DNA from: Pycnopodia helianthoides
Taxonomy: Eukaryota > Echinodermata > Asteroidea > Forcipulatida > Asteriidae
DNA: 64,000 nt
Direction: 5' to 3'
NCBI GenBank assembly: GCA_032158295.1
Contig: CM063263.1
Coordinates: 10,798,974 to 10,862,973 of the forward strand
Shown: positions 35,478-45,559 of the stretch, one piece after another
Numbering within the stretch: position 1 is the first letter of the stretch
How the letters are laid out: the number at the start of each line of letters is the position of its first letter
Translations under genes and position numbers: made by a program
The notes under the pieces: generated by a model
The model's database searches: none
What the model was told of the DNA's origin: nothing
Seen by the model: the letters and a program-made list of their open reading frames with translations, nothing else

Positions 35478-35560
35478 TGAAACGTCGAGACCACACCGGC
35501 TCTTTTCAGAGCCAACACTCCAACAAAAGAGATCTAATACATGGTTGTACCCGCAAGTTT
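35478..35560 (+). repeat. repeat carrying a histone-type 3' stem-loop
   Basis: 35498-35513 is GGCTCTTTTCAGAGCC, exactly the 6-bp stem and UUUC loop of metazoan replication-dependent histone mRNAs. A purine-rich AAAAGAGA follows about 12 nt later, where a U7-binding element would be. No histone reading frame lies upstream. A diverged copy is on the minus strand at 52346-52415, so this is a dispersed unit and not a histone gene. Confidence 0.65.
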
Positions 35561-35809
35561 ACTATTTATTTGTAGCTACTTCTTATTTCCACTCACCATG
35601 CAAAGCTTCAAACACCACTTTGTCCCACTTGTGTGTCTAGTTGTTGGGGGCGTAGAATGATTTGGTGTATATCATCTTTAGTAAATTGTTGCACCGAGTT
35701 TTCTGTAATCGGAGTTCAACAAGTTGATGTTCAGTGTTTCCAATGCACGGCACTTTTTTTTTCTTTTCTGCATTCATGTACAAGGCCAAGTGACAGCACT
35801 TAAAGACTA

Positions 35810-36059
35810 AGGCCTGCGCTAAACGTCGCACGTTTGTCGTGTCGAACTCAAACAGTTGTAAAATTAGGAATTAAATTCGACAAAAGAGCGACGTTTAGCG
35901 CAAACCTTTTATTTAAGTTCGGCACTGCCGTGTAGCACGGCAAGCCGTGCTACACGGTAGCGGCACGACACGGTGACAAACGTCGCGCTCTTGCCGTGTC
36001 GAATCGAACTGAAACATTTGAGTTCGGCTCGGCAAAAGTGCGACGTTTAGCGTAGGCCT
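35810..36059. mobile_element. fold-back element with GCTAAACGTCGCAC ends
   Basis: AGGCCTGCGCTAAACGTCGC at the left and GCGACGTTTAGCGTAGGCCT at the right are inverse complements. Inside, two more inverted AAACGTCGC blocks occur. At the centre is the perfect 14-bp hairpin CCGTGTAGCACGGC-AA-GCCGTGCTACACGG (35928-35957). A half copy lies at 37055-37131. No coding capacity. Confidence 0.88.
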
Positions 36060-37054
36060 AACTAATTACATACAAAAAAAAACCGCATGAGCTTTCGTAG
36101 CAATAACTACTTCATCAGATGCAATGAAGGGGACAAGCCAAGTACAAGTGACGGGTGAATGAATCCAATAACAAAAGGTGGGGTCATGCAGTGACTAAAG
36201 TCTAGGGAGCATCTATACTCCTGGTAGTGGGACAGGAAACCACGGTCCCTTGATCAATGCAGTTCGGGTTCTTGGTGATCTTTTGTTCAGCAGCAAATAA
36301 TACATAATACAGTAGTTATTCACGTGTTACAATGAGGAGGTTTTATATCCTTGACCGCACGGAAATCGCGTACTATCCTTTCGATAACTAAACGACTTGA
36401 CCCTATTATAAAAACTCAGACGCGTTACATATAATGGAAGGTCAGATTATCTGGAAACATCAACCAATTTGGGTGTAGCTCTAGAACCATCGTCTGGTCT
36501 CATATATGCCTGCGTTTTTGCAAAGGGTTTTGACGCAATCTGTTTTACACTAAACAAAAAAGGTAGGTGACTCTTTTGTAATCCATGTTTTGTTTTGTTT
36601 TTTATCTTAATTCCCAGCAAGGGAACTCGGGAAAATCCGTCAAGGGGATATGAACACCAAGCTGGCAACAGCCAATCTCTCTCATACAAACATTGGTGGA
36701 AAATAGCCTGCCCGGTTGTCTTGTCGGGTGGCCATTTACAAAAAGGGCCCTCCTTCCTTTGAACAAAACAAACAGGAAGCTAAATATGTTTTGTTTTGTT
36801 TGCCTTGTCAAAATTGTGATTACAAATTTGCATAAGTTGTAACTTAAGTTATTATAAGTGGTTGTAACTATGCAATTCTTCTGATCAGTGATCCTTTAAC
36901 GCTTCCGTAACAATAAAAAAAGTCACGACCTAAAAGTCTTTGACTGTTCCGAGTTCCGACACCCCTTTGTTCCAACAGTTCCGACATTTCTCTGTAATAC
37001 GCCCCAATGATCTACACGCTAAAGGGTTGCCGGGGGGGGGGGGTCATCAGGGTT
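36060..37054. other. non-coding, nothing recognised
   Basis: G-run at 37031-37042. AACCGCATGAGCTTTCGTAG near 36080 looks like a transposon tail. No gene-like frame. Confidence 0.4.
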
Positions 37055-37131
37055 AGGCCTGCGCTAAACGTCGCACTTTTGCCGAGCCGAACTCAAATGT
37101 TTTCAGTTCGATTCGACACGGCAAGAGCGCG
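37055..37131 (+). repeat. half copy of the GCTAAACGTCGC fold-back
   Basis: AGGCCTGCGCTAAACGTCGC followed by GCCGAGCCGAACTCAAATG matches, inverted, the right half of 35810-36059 and stops at AAGAGCGCG. Confidence 0.85.
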
Positions 37132-37145
37132 TTATTTCCAATTAT

Positions 37146-37199
37146 TTCCAAGATGGCGACCGTCATTGAGCTTTTGGCGGGAACTGTAGCGCCATCTTA
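37146..37199. promoter_or_regulatory. paired inverted YY1-like sites
   Basis: CCAAGATGGCGACC at 37149 and the inverse CGCCATCTTAG at 37190 are YY1-type cores (AAGATGGCG). They lie about 0.8 kb before the first coding exon of the aldo-keto reductase. An upstream promoter with a non-coding first exon is plausible because that coding exon has an acceptor-like ttctttttgcag at 37876-37887. Alternatively this is a repeat, since a similar pair occurs in the intron element at 43843. Confidence 0.35.
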
Positions 37200-37479
37200 G
37201 TTTCCTGGATTTAGTAGATTTTCCATTCTGAATCAGTTAATTAATTATTTGTAACAGATCTATGTTTTATTAATATTCCTCATTTGTAATTTAATATTAA
37301 GTAAATTGATTCAATCTCTAGACGAAGACGGAGAAACATCATTTTGTATTATCGTCCGTCTTCTTGTATTTTCAGAAATAAACCAGAACATCACTAAATC
37401 AACTCTGCCGAGTCCTCTATCCCAAATCTGACCCCTAAACCAACTAGGGTCACACGTTTACTCCTTATCCTTTTTTAAG

Positions 37480-37809
37480 AGTTGTTCGTGCAATAAAAAC
37501 ACCTCCATACACAGTGTGTGGTAATTATAGTGATCGAGTAGTGATTAAACAAACATAATTTTGCCTCTGAAAATACAACCAGCAGATATCATTCGGTCCG
37601 CCATTTTGTGGAGTTGGAAATTGCGGTTCTACAATAAAGCCGCACCGTGTCTGTCCTGATGAGCTTAAATACACGAAAAATCACACCAATCCAAGGGGTG
37701 TTTATTTGAACTTTTATATTCTATACTTTTAAAATATCATTTCAACAATTACCAATTTCTTATCAAATAGCCCCAAAACGTCAAATCCGAAGGCAACGTG
37801 CCCCTTTAA
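37480..37809 (-). mobile_element. MITE family 3, minus orientation, left end unclear
   Basis: The right end reads AAATCCGAAGGCAACGTGCC then CCTTTAA, the inverse of the family-3 start. The left boundary near 37475-37485 is not clear. Confidence 0.5.
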
Positions 37810-37919
37810 TTGATAATAAAATTAATCTTTGCAATATTGATTAATGTGGACGACCTCCAATGTTCTGTTCGATCATTTCTTTTTGCAGTGCACACTGAGA
37901 AGAACTCGTCCATACACCA

Positions 37920-40900
37920 TTGCATACTTCATATAGTAGCCATCTACCTCTCATGATCACCATTCGGTCTTCCTCAGACACATTATTCAGCGCACGTTAT
38001 TCAAGCAAAATGAATCCGTCAAAAACCCCACCAAACTCCTTTGCTCCGATGACGTCTGACAAAGACGACATGTACAGTTACCTTGGTCACAGTGGAATGA
38101 GAGTTTCGAAACTTGGATTTGGAACAATGACATTTGGCACATCAAAAGTAAGTATATTATATATTATAAGAACCCATTCCTGAACTTGTTTTTATTAGAG
38201 TTTTATTTCCTTTGGAAATGTCAGAATTCAAGGAAAGAATTTCCCAAACCACTGTGATCACAGCGGTTGTTTCGATTTCCGCGATCATATGAAGTTGCAG
38301 GAAATCTCTGACAAAACACGACCAATTTTTTCGCTGCTGATGTAACTGAACCGGGGATCATCCCATTTTGATTGTATTTTCACATGTTTGTTGCATGGTT
38401 TGTTTAAACCACACTGGTTAATGTGAGTTGATTCTTGCCGGTGCCATAGGGGGACTTCGGTGCCTGTGTGTCCCCCTGGACTAGTCAGACCATAGAGTAA
38501 GGACAAACAGACAGACACCGGTCCAATGGTTTTATAGAATAATAATTCTACCTCCATGGTAGTACCTTTCTCTATGGTAGTACGTATAGACGTACAAAAC
38601 ACTATACAAACAGGGGTACATACAGAGACCAACACAATGTTACACACACAACCTCACCGACACAACGACAACTACAGCTGATTGTGATGCAAGGTCAAAG
38701 GTTCGTGTGGCAGGATCCAGCAATTTGTTTTCCTGCAGCTCACGTCGGCTATGGAGTCAACAGTTACGTGATAGGAAGAACGGCCATCCCTTCTGTTGAC
38801 TTCAAGAAAAAAAATCGCCGCCTGGCACGCAATTGGCCGCTATGTGGCGTTTATTCAGGCTACTATCAGGCTATAGTGTCCCCGATACAGTAAATAGTTA
38901 TCAAAAACAACATAAGCTGAAGGAAGTTCGATCAAAAGAGGGCGTATACGAACAAAATCTACAATTCACATTTAAGGGAAACAGAATAGTACGGGGGACA
39001 GAATCTCCTGCCACACCGGTATTGAAATATTATCTGTACACTCTAAAAACTTCCGAGTCAGAATTGACCCGAATCCATGTCCCGTTGGGCATGGGGCCTG
39101 ACCCCTTTCTGGATCAATGAGACACGAAAGCTGTGTCATAAATTATTATGGCCCAGAACGGAATCCAACTGATGCATAATAAGGGAATCAATGTGTGGTG
39201 AAGAGGTTTTAAACTAGTGGTTTAAACCCGCCGAGGCCTGGTTCTTGATAATATCACCGAGACGAAGAACTATTGTGACAAACAGAATACAACATATATC
39301 CAACAATAAGATGGTTTAAGCATGGACAATACTAACTGGTAGTCTCTATGACGCTGGTTACCCTCCTACTTGTTTAGAGTAAGGAGCATGCTTTCTGCAA
39401 ATTAAGAAGAATCCGTAAGGATTGGCAAACAGTCTTATTACTCCCTCCGATTTCACGAAACTTTACGCAACAGTGCATAAGTCCACTTGTACAAGATTTC
39501 TTGTGGTAAAAGTAGTGCGCAATAAAAGAATGTTGTGCAAGTTGACTTTACGCAGTTGCGCAAAGTTTCGTGAACACTTTAGCGCACTTGGTCTACCAAC
39601 ATGTACCTACATCATGATACATTGTAATCGATTGGCAAAAACCCTCTCTGTACTTTTTTTTATTGACCTTTGACATCCTCTGCAGGCTGGGCGTCCTGGT
39701 CAAGTTACTGATGACGTCACCTGTGGACAACTCCTGGATCGTTACCTGGAGCTCGGCGGTAACCTAATCGATACCAGCAATGCTTACGGAGGAGGAGAAG
39801 CCGAGGAACTGATTGGTAGATGGCTTACCAGGTATTTACATATAGGGAGTGACGTCACAGTAGGAAGGGGTCACGAGAAAATTAGTGAAAAACCGATTAC
39901 ACATTTGCATGAAATCATATAGATTCAAAAAATGAATAAAACGCTCACTGAGCGATAAACTCCAATCGGGAAATTAGTTTATTCATTTCTCATCAAATAT
40001 GGCGTTTCAGACAAAGTATTTCAAGGGATGTTTTCTACTATCATCATCATTAGACTGTGTAAGTTTTATGTAAATCTGTGATCAAAAAGTGTATTTTACA
40101 AGTTTTTGTTCTTACTAATTCTGTAACGTTCCTTTAAAACCTTTAAGTGAGAGAGTAACCCCCCAGAATTGCACAAATGCGGGAAGGTTCCATTTGTTAA
40201 TGGCACCCCAGTGAGCCAAAAGGTTTAATCGGCAGAAATGGGGGGTTTTTGAAACCTCAGAACACAGCATAGGCTGTCAGCAAGACATCTGGGAGCCTGC
40301 TACAAAAAAAGAACAGATGGCTCGACAGTACAATTTTGTGCACGAAGTATATGAGTCAAAAAAGGTTTTCAGCCCCCCCCCATACAAAAAATCACACAAC
40401 TTACTCTGAGACCTGACCCCCTGTTAGAATATGCGGAATAGTCCAGTCGAGGATATCAAGGATTTTGACTCCCAACGGGGCATTGCAGTTTGGAGAAAAC
40501 AGTGAAATAAATAACATGTGCCATGACTTATTGTAACAAGCGCTCACTTAAGGGTATTGCCGTCGATTTCAAAATGGTTTTCTTAAATATAATCTTAATC
40601 TATAAACAATATGGATTATTAAAATGAAACAAATTTACAACTTTTTGACCAATGACTCTCTCTTTTTGGAGGGGGATCTTTAAACAAAAAGAATACATAC
40701 TTGAGACTGTTTTGTCGATATCTGTATCGGCGGACTCTAAATGACTGTATTTTTTTACCACGACTGACGTCCCGTAAATTGTTTTCGTTAATCTTCTGTT
40801 TATTGAATTAGTTTGAGAGTGCATCGTGTAACGGTATCTTCTCCGGTGCCGTTTTTAGTTTATTCAATCGACGTTTACTTGACTTTTTTTTTTACCTTTG

Positions 40901-43900
40901 TTTAATTTTAAATCTTGCCGTACGAAAAGAGCACACAGCGGGTGAACTGTGTACAGAGCTCTGGGAAGTAGCACAAGTCTTGTTGACGTTTCAGCCTAAT
41001 TCACCACGGGACTTCTACGCCCAGAAAATGGCTAAAGGGTGTCGTCCAGCTGAGATCATTTTTCCTTGGGGGATGACATACTCGAAGTTGGATGAGGATA
41101 TCCCTACATTTAGAATGTTGTTTTCCCAAGATGTTATCTGAGATTTTAAGGAAGTTATCCATAAGGTGTCCGATGTCCTACATTTTCTTTAGGAAGGACC
41201 TTTCTGCCATGTCACATCTTTATTAGATAGAGTGCAGAAGCGTATTGTTTGGTGAAAGGTTGGGGATCAACGTTGCAACCTCTTTCCCACCATTTGTCTG
41301 TGTAGCCAGCCTCTTTCTTTTCTACATCATTCCATGAGGAGTGACACTCCACAAAATGGCAGACAGTGTTAGTCCACATATTAAAGGGAAAACCACTCAG
41401 TTTCGAGGCATGTGTAGATCATTATATTTTTCTTGTAAAACATCTTCCCAACCATATTCAATCATAACAGACGCTTTTTGTAGCCCACAGCGCCCAATCT
41501 AAGGCAGCGTGTCCCTTTAAACATTAATTACCAACCAGTACAGTCTGTTTAATTTTTTTGTTCTCTTTTTTCTCTTTTCACCATCCACCCCCCCCCCTAA
41601 AAAAAATAATTAATAAAATAAAAATAAAAATAAAAAATAAAAAGGCAAGAACGGAGCAAAGTTGTCCTGGCCTCGAAGCTGCGTTTTATGACTGACAAGG
41701 AAAACCCGAACTCCGTGGGTCTCAGTCGAAAGACCATTTTGTGGAACATCGAAAGAAGTCTCAAGCGACTTCAAACTGACCATCTGGATCTGTATCAGGT
41801 TTGTGGAAATTCCATAAGTCCCACGCATATTTGAACCTTTGGAGCCCTTACAGTGCAAGAATGTATTCCCTTTACACGTTTAAACAATGTCCGTGGCAAC
41901 CAAAAGTCCCTGATATAGGCATTTTGTGCTCCTAAAAGGAACAGTACACATTTGGTAATGACTCTGAAAATTAATGGCATTACAAACTTACTTGGTAATA
42001 AGTACAGCAGCCTTTTTAAGAATTTTAAGAATCTTTTAACTTCGAAAATACTACGGTTATGGAAAAAAACTTTTTATTCCCCAAAATTGAATCTGAGAAG
42101 CGTTTCCGTATGGTCACGTGATGGAAGAATAGGGTTAACCCCTGGTGTTTTTAGGTTCATATACAGCAGAGTCCTCAGGCTAACCTGGGCTGCAGTGATT
42201 AAGTTCACTTGTCATGCATCCTTTGTTTCATTACCAGAACTATATAATAATAATAATAATAACAAATCATATTACTTTATACAAATTAATAGTGATTAGG
42301 AAACCTTCAGGGGAGATGGAAATATTTCTGTGGAAGATATGCAGTGATTTAGACTTGTTAGTCGATGTTTGATTTTTTGTCTTTTCTTTTTTTCTTGCAT
42401 GCTCCCCTCCTCTTGATTTTAATAATCCTAACCTGTTGTTTCTTAAGCTTCATTTGTGGGATGATGGTTGCAAGGTGGAGGAGGTGCTTCGAACACTGGA
42501 CGATCTCGTCAGAGCTGGGAAAATCCGGTACATCGGAGCCAGCAACTTCACCGGTTGGCAACTTCAGAAGATGACGGACTATGCCAAGTTTATGGGCTTG
42601 AACCCCATCGTCAGCTTACAGGTACGAAGGTAAATGGTGGTGAGCTGTTCCGTTGGACAACTACGGAGCTCTGGAAGTGCCATTGAACAAGTTGAGATCT
42701 TAAGTTGATTTACCGCAGGATGATGACGTCATAAACGTACAGGTGTCGACATCCTCCGAGATGATTTATCTCGGGATGGACGACATCTTGAATGTAGAAT
42801 GCCGTCTTTCAGATATTTTGGGATGTCTTCCCAAGATTGGGTTCTCGACATCTTCGTTATCATCCCATGGAGACTTTCCTCGGTAAGTCGACACCCGACG
42901 TTCAGGATGTCGTCAATCCCGAGATAAGTAATATCTGGAGAATTTGAGATTTTACTTTCATGGTGGCGACAAACCTAAGACAAAGCATGTCGGGGAGACG
43001 ACATCTTACTTCAGGATGTCGTCACCCCAAGATAATTCATCTCAGGATGTCGTCATCTTGCGTTGATGATGTCATCATCCTGCAGTCAATTATCTCAGGG
43101 CCTCAACATGTCGGATGGCACTTTCAGGGCTCCGTAGGAAACAGATGGCACCAGAGTAAGATTTGGATTTGACTGCTTAAAACGTTTGTCCATCCCGGGG
43201 TGCTCCTCTGGTTTTTTTTTTCTCCACTTTAAAAAAAATGAAAAGAACAAAAATACCACACCATGCGTTATACGCAGCAGTACGCCCTCGAAGTGGATGC
43301 CAGAGTACAATCTTGTACAGCTTTTAGGGTGGTTGTGCAATATGAGCATGAACACCTTTTGTTTATTATTAAAGTTTTATCCTTCAATCGAAGTTTAATG
43401 ACAAAGTTCTAATTTATAATGTTTGGAACATATAAATGGTTCATCATTCAGTTCGGCTCCACTTCGTTAAACGGAACACTCCATAATTTCAAATCGTAAA
43501 ACTATCCTCACTATTGTTTCATTTATTTTGTTATTCGTATAATTATTATGCCGGGTTTTTATGAACACACGTTCAAGCTAACACTGAATTACCTTTTACC
43601 AATTTAGTTTTCCTCTGAAACAAATAATAATGTATGTGCTTTTCGTTTACTTCTTATCAGTGTCAATATAATCTAGTTGCGCGTTCAGCGGATTATGAAC
43701 TCACGTCCGTGTGTCGAAATGAGGGCATTGGAATGCTGTCCTGGAGCCCACTTAAAGGGTACAAGTTCATTCTGACAATAAATAATGTAGGCCTATCTAT
43801 ATAATTCTATTGTTACTGAACAGGATTGTCAATCCACTGCTTATAGATGGATTGCAATACGCGCCATTGACCGCCATCTTTGATGTAAAACGATGGAAAA

Positions 43901-45473
43901 GTGTACACGCTACGCACGACTCTCAGCCAATGATAGCTCTTCACGCGTGCACAACTCATCAAAGATGGCGGCCGATGCAATGTCTATTGCAATCCATCTA
44001 TTGAATTCATCATCATTTTCATCACCTTGAGGTTCCTTTAAACAATGTTCCTCTCTGGAATTACTACCCTCAGCAAATTGCTTGTATTATTATTATTAGT
44101 TATTATTAGTATGTTATTGTACTGCCAATTTATAAATATACCTTTCCATTGTTGATAAACAAACCGCGCTGGTTGGCATGGACAGCCGAATGTTGGCAAA
44201 ACATTCACTCGTGTTAACAGACAATGTGATCAAATTCATTATTTTTTCACATTTTTATTTGACACAAATACATCCCATGGTTAGTTGCTTAATTTGTTTC
44301 CAACAAATTCAACAGTATTTTTAAACATTTGTGTAACATTGTTACAAACTGTGGCAATCTGTTTTTGCTTTGCCTTTATGGCTTTCCATAGTTTTTCAAC
44401 CTTGGTTGGCAAAAACTCGGGCTGTGACGTTGCAATAGAAAGGTCCACAGTAACTCTTAACTTTTTCCCATGATGCCCTGCGTAAATTGCCTCTGTCCTG
44501 TAATCACTTGGTGGCGCACTCCATTGCGAACTGTCCACTAAACTTTGAATTGTTGGCTGTAATTTTACTTTCAGTGGATTGTTGACGGGTAAAGTGACGC
44601 GTGACGGGGTGGCTCCCGAGGAGAGCCGGATGCGTTTCACTGAGGCCAACCCGTCAATAAGCATGGAATCCCACCCGAGGTTGGCCACATTCCAGCAGGA
44701 GGACAGAGTCTGGGAAATACTTGACTTGGTGCGGCAGATTGCTAAGGAACATGGTAAGCTATACTGTGATGGGCACAATAAGAAACTTCGAGTGTAAAAC
44801 ACAGATCATGTCATCTCGTTGCTTCCTCAATATGTTTCAGGACTCTCTCATTTGTAAAAACATCCCTCCAAATTATGATGAGGAGCAATTTCCGCCACCA
44901 CCGCTTCTATAAAAGTGTTATTAATGTCTCTCCACACCCAGATAAGTCGGTTGCCCAAGTTGCACTACGCTGGGTTATTCAGAAGGATTTTGTATCTGCC
45001 GCCATCATGGGTGTATCTTCTCTTGGCCAACTGGAGAGCAATATGGCTGCTGCAAGTGGTTGGGAGCTGACCGAGTCACAGGTGTGTCTTATTATCCTCT
45101 TTATACCCATCGTCCGAAAAAATATACAGCCATTCATTCACAGTCATTCATATCTCAATCACACGACCAGACCGTCACAGAGTGTGGTACACTCTCAAAT
45201 CTCCCGGGTCAGAATTGACCTGGATCCAGGGTCCCGTGGGGCCTGACCAAGTTTCTGTATCAAAATAACCCAGAAATGGGTCAAACTGAGAGAGAAGGAA
45301 GTGTGCCCCTTTAACTTTTTAAAGATTAACACGTTTATAATTATTTCCTTCTTTTCTTCTTTTTCAAACAGATGAAAGTGCTTGACGAAGCAAGCAACTT
45401 GTCCTTAGTCTATCCGTATTCTTTAAATGAGCAATTCAACAGGTTCAGAGTGAGGAGCAACTGGTGTAAATAA
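37920..45473 (+). CDS. aldo-keto reductase, YajO/Kv-beta-like, eight coding exons
   Basis: NADPH-dependent oxidoreductase of the TIM-barrel AKR superfamily; substrate unknown, no targeting signal seen. Exons: 37920-38147, 39686-39831, 41645-41798, 42448-42621, 43661-43758, 44575-44753, 44942-45081, 45372-45473. All phases agree and the frame is open throughout. Protein of 406 residues from the ATG at 37920, or 376 from ATG 38010, which fits the family length better. Counting from 38010: N-terminal YLGHSGMRVSKLGFGTMTFG, catalytic D75 and Y80 (LIDTSNAYGGGEAE), K106 (VVLASK), H148 (LYQLHLWDD), strand RYIGASNFTGWQ, LSWSPLKGGLLTGK, and cofactor-end SAAIMGVSSLGQLESNM. The resemblance is to bacterial YajO/Tas-type reductases and Kv-beta, not to AKR1. 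The 3' splice site of exon 3 (aaaaag/GC) is 45-50 nt from its pyrimidine tract because of an A/T-rich insertion. Confidence 0.92.
39045..39120. repeat. GACCCGG-rich dispersed repeat (copy 3)
   Basis: CCGAGTCAGAATTGACCCGA, then GGGGCCTGACCCC; it matches 45180-45300 and 20770-21025. Confidence 0.65.
39451..39574. repeat. imperfect fold-back element with TTTCACGAAAC ends
   Basis: TTCACGAAACTTTACGCAAC at the left pairs with GTTGCGCAAAGTTTCGTGAA at the right. Pairing extends over about 45 nt per arm with a few mismatches. It lies in AKR intron 1. Confidence 0.85.
39868..40137 (+). mobile_element. MITE family 2, 5' truncated
   Basis: It starts abruptly at GGTCACGAGAAAATTAGTGA, 36 bp after the exon 2 donor of the aldo-keto reductase, and ends CTGTAACGTTCCTTTAA. 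The left third of the element is missing. Confidence 0.85.
40138..41644 (+). other. rest of AKR intron 2
   Basis: Holds a GATGTC-type repeat relic (41035-41160), an inverted MITE family 3 copy (41381-41520), a C10 run (41589-41598) and an A/T-rich patch up to exon 3. No coding exon seen. Confidence 0.6.
41381..41520 (-). mobile_element. MITE family 3, short minus copy
   Basis: TTAAAGGGAAAACCACTC at the left and GGCAGCGTGTCCCTTTAA at the right; TTAA at both ends; 140 bp. The inverse complement shows CCTTAGATTGGGCGC and GGGCTACAAAAAGCG, as in 45560 and 29690. Confidence 0.75.
41946..42285 (+). repeat. MITE-1-related fragment followed by SINE family-E tail
   Basis: AAAATTAATGGCATTACAAA to ACTACGGTTATGG matches 48970-49085. 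From about 42110 it changes to the block CAGTGATTAAGTTCACTTGT and ends CATTACCAGAACTATATAAT with ATA repeats, as at 20396-20500. AKR intron 3. Confidence 0.65.
42661..43137. mobile_element. fold-back element with CTACGGAGC ends
   Basis: CTACGGAGCTCTGGAAGTGCC at the left and GGCACTTTCAGGGCTCCGTAG at the right form imperfect terminal inverted repeats over 100 bp long. The interior is made of GATGTCGTC/GACGACATC and TCTCGGGATGA words in both orientations. It lies 39 bp after the exon 4 donor, in AKR intron 4. Related to the repeat at 34163. Confidence 0.85.
43138..43660 (+). other. 3' part of AKR intron 4
   Basis: T- and A-runs (43210-43238), otherwise AT-rich with no recognised element. Ends at the cttatcag acceptor of exon 5. 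Confidence 0.6.
43843..44001. mobile_element. 159-bp inverted-repeat element with YY1-like cores
   Basis: ATAGATGGATTGCAATA at 43843-43859 pairs exactly with TATTGCAATCCATCTAT at 43985-44001. A second inner pair, CCGCCATCTTTGATG (43871-43885) and CATCAAAGATGGCGG (43957-43971), contains inverted YY1-type AAGATGGCGG cores. It lies in AKR intron 5. Confidence 0.88.
44002..44574 (+). other. 3' part of AKR intron 5
   Basis: TTATTATTAGT microsatellite around 44086-44112. The long minus-strand frame crossing 44281-44802 overlaps exon 6 and is treated as a shadow of it. Confidence 0.6.
45180..45305. repeat. GACCCGG-rich dispersed repeat (copy 4)
   Basis: GGGTCAGAATTGACCTGGAT, GGGTCCCGTGGGGCCTGACC, AACCCAGAAATGGGTCAAAC. 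It lies in AKR intron 7. Confidence 0.7.
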
Positions 45474-45559
45474 CGCATTGACACGGTATGCAAGTCTCGC
45501 GCATATCGAAAGAACGCGCGAGAAAACAACGAAGATTATTTGAAATCAAATCCTCTTTT

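Larger units (their letters stand above)
38148..39685 (+). other. intron 1 of the aldo-keto reductase
   Basis: It contains a GACCCGG-rich repeat (39045-39120) and a hairpin element (39451-39574). No exon recognised. Confidence 0.7.

Noticed and set aside
35279..35496. Open frames on both strands with Phe/Val-rich or Lys/Gln-rich composition
   Set aside because: They translate the TTTTG/TTG tract and its T and G runs.
35478..35560. Histone gene 3' end
   Set aside because: Despite a consensus stem-loop there is no histone coding sequence upstream within the T/G-rich tract, so only the repeat is annotated.
37660..37690. CTGATGAG followed by CGAAA, as in a hammerhead ribozyme core
   Set aside because: The segment between the two core parts does not form a stem II and flanking stems I and III do not pair.
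44281..44802. 173-codon minus-strand frame
   Set aside because: It overlaps exon 6 of the aldo-keto reductase, whose + strand frame has strong family motifs and matching splice phases; the minus frame has no domain.
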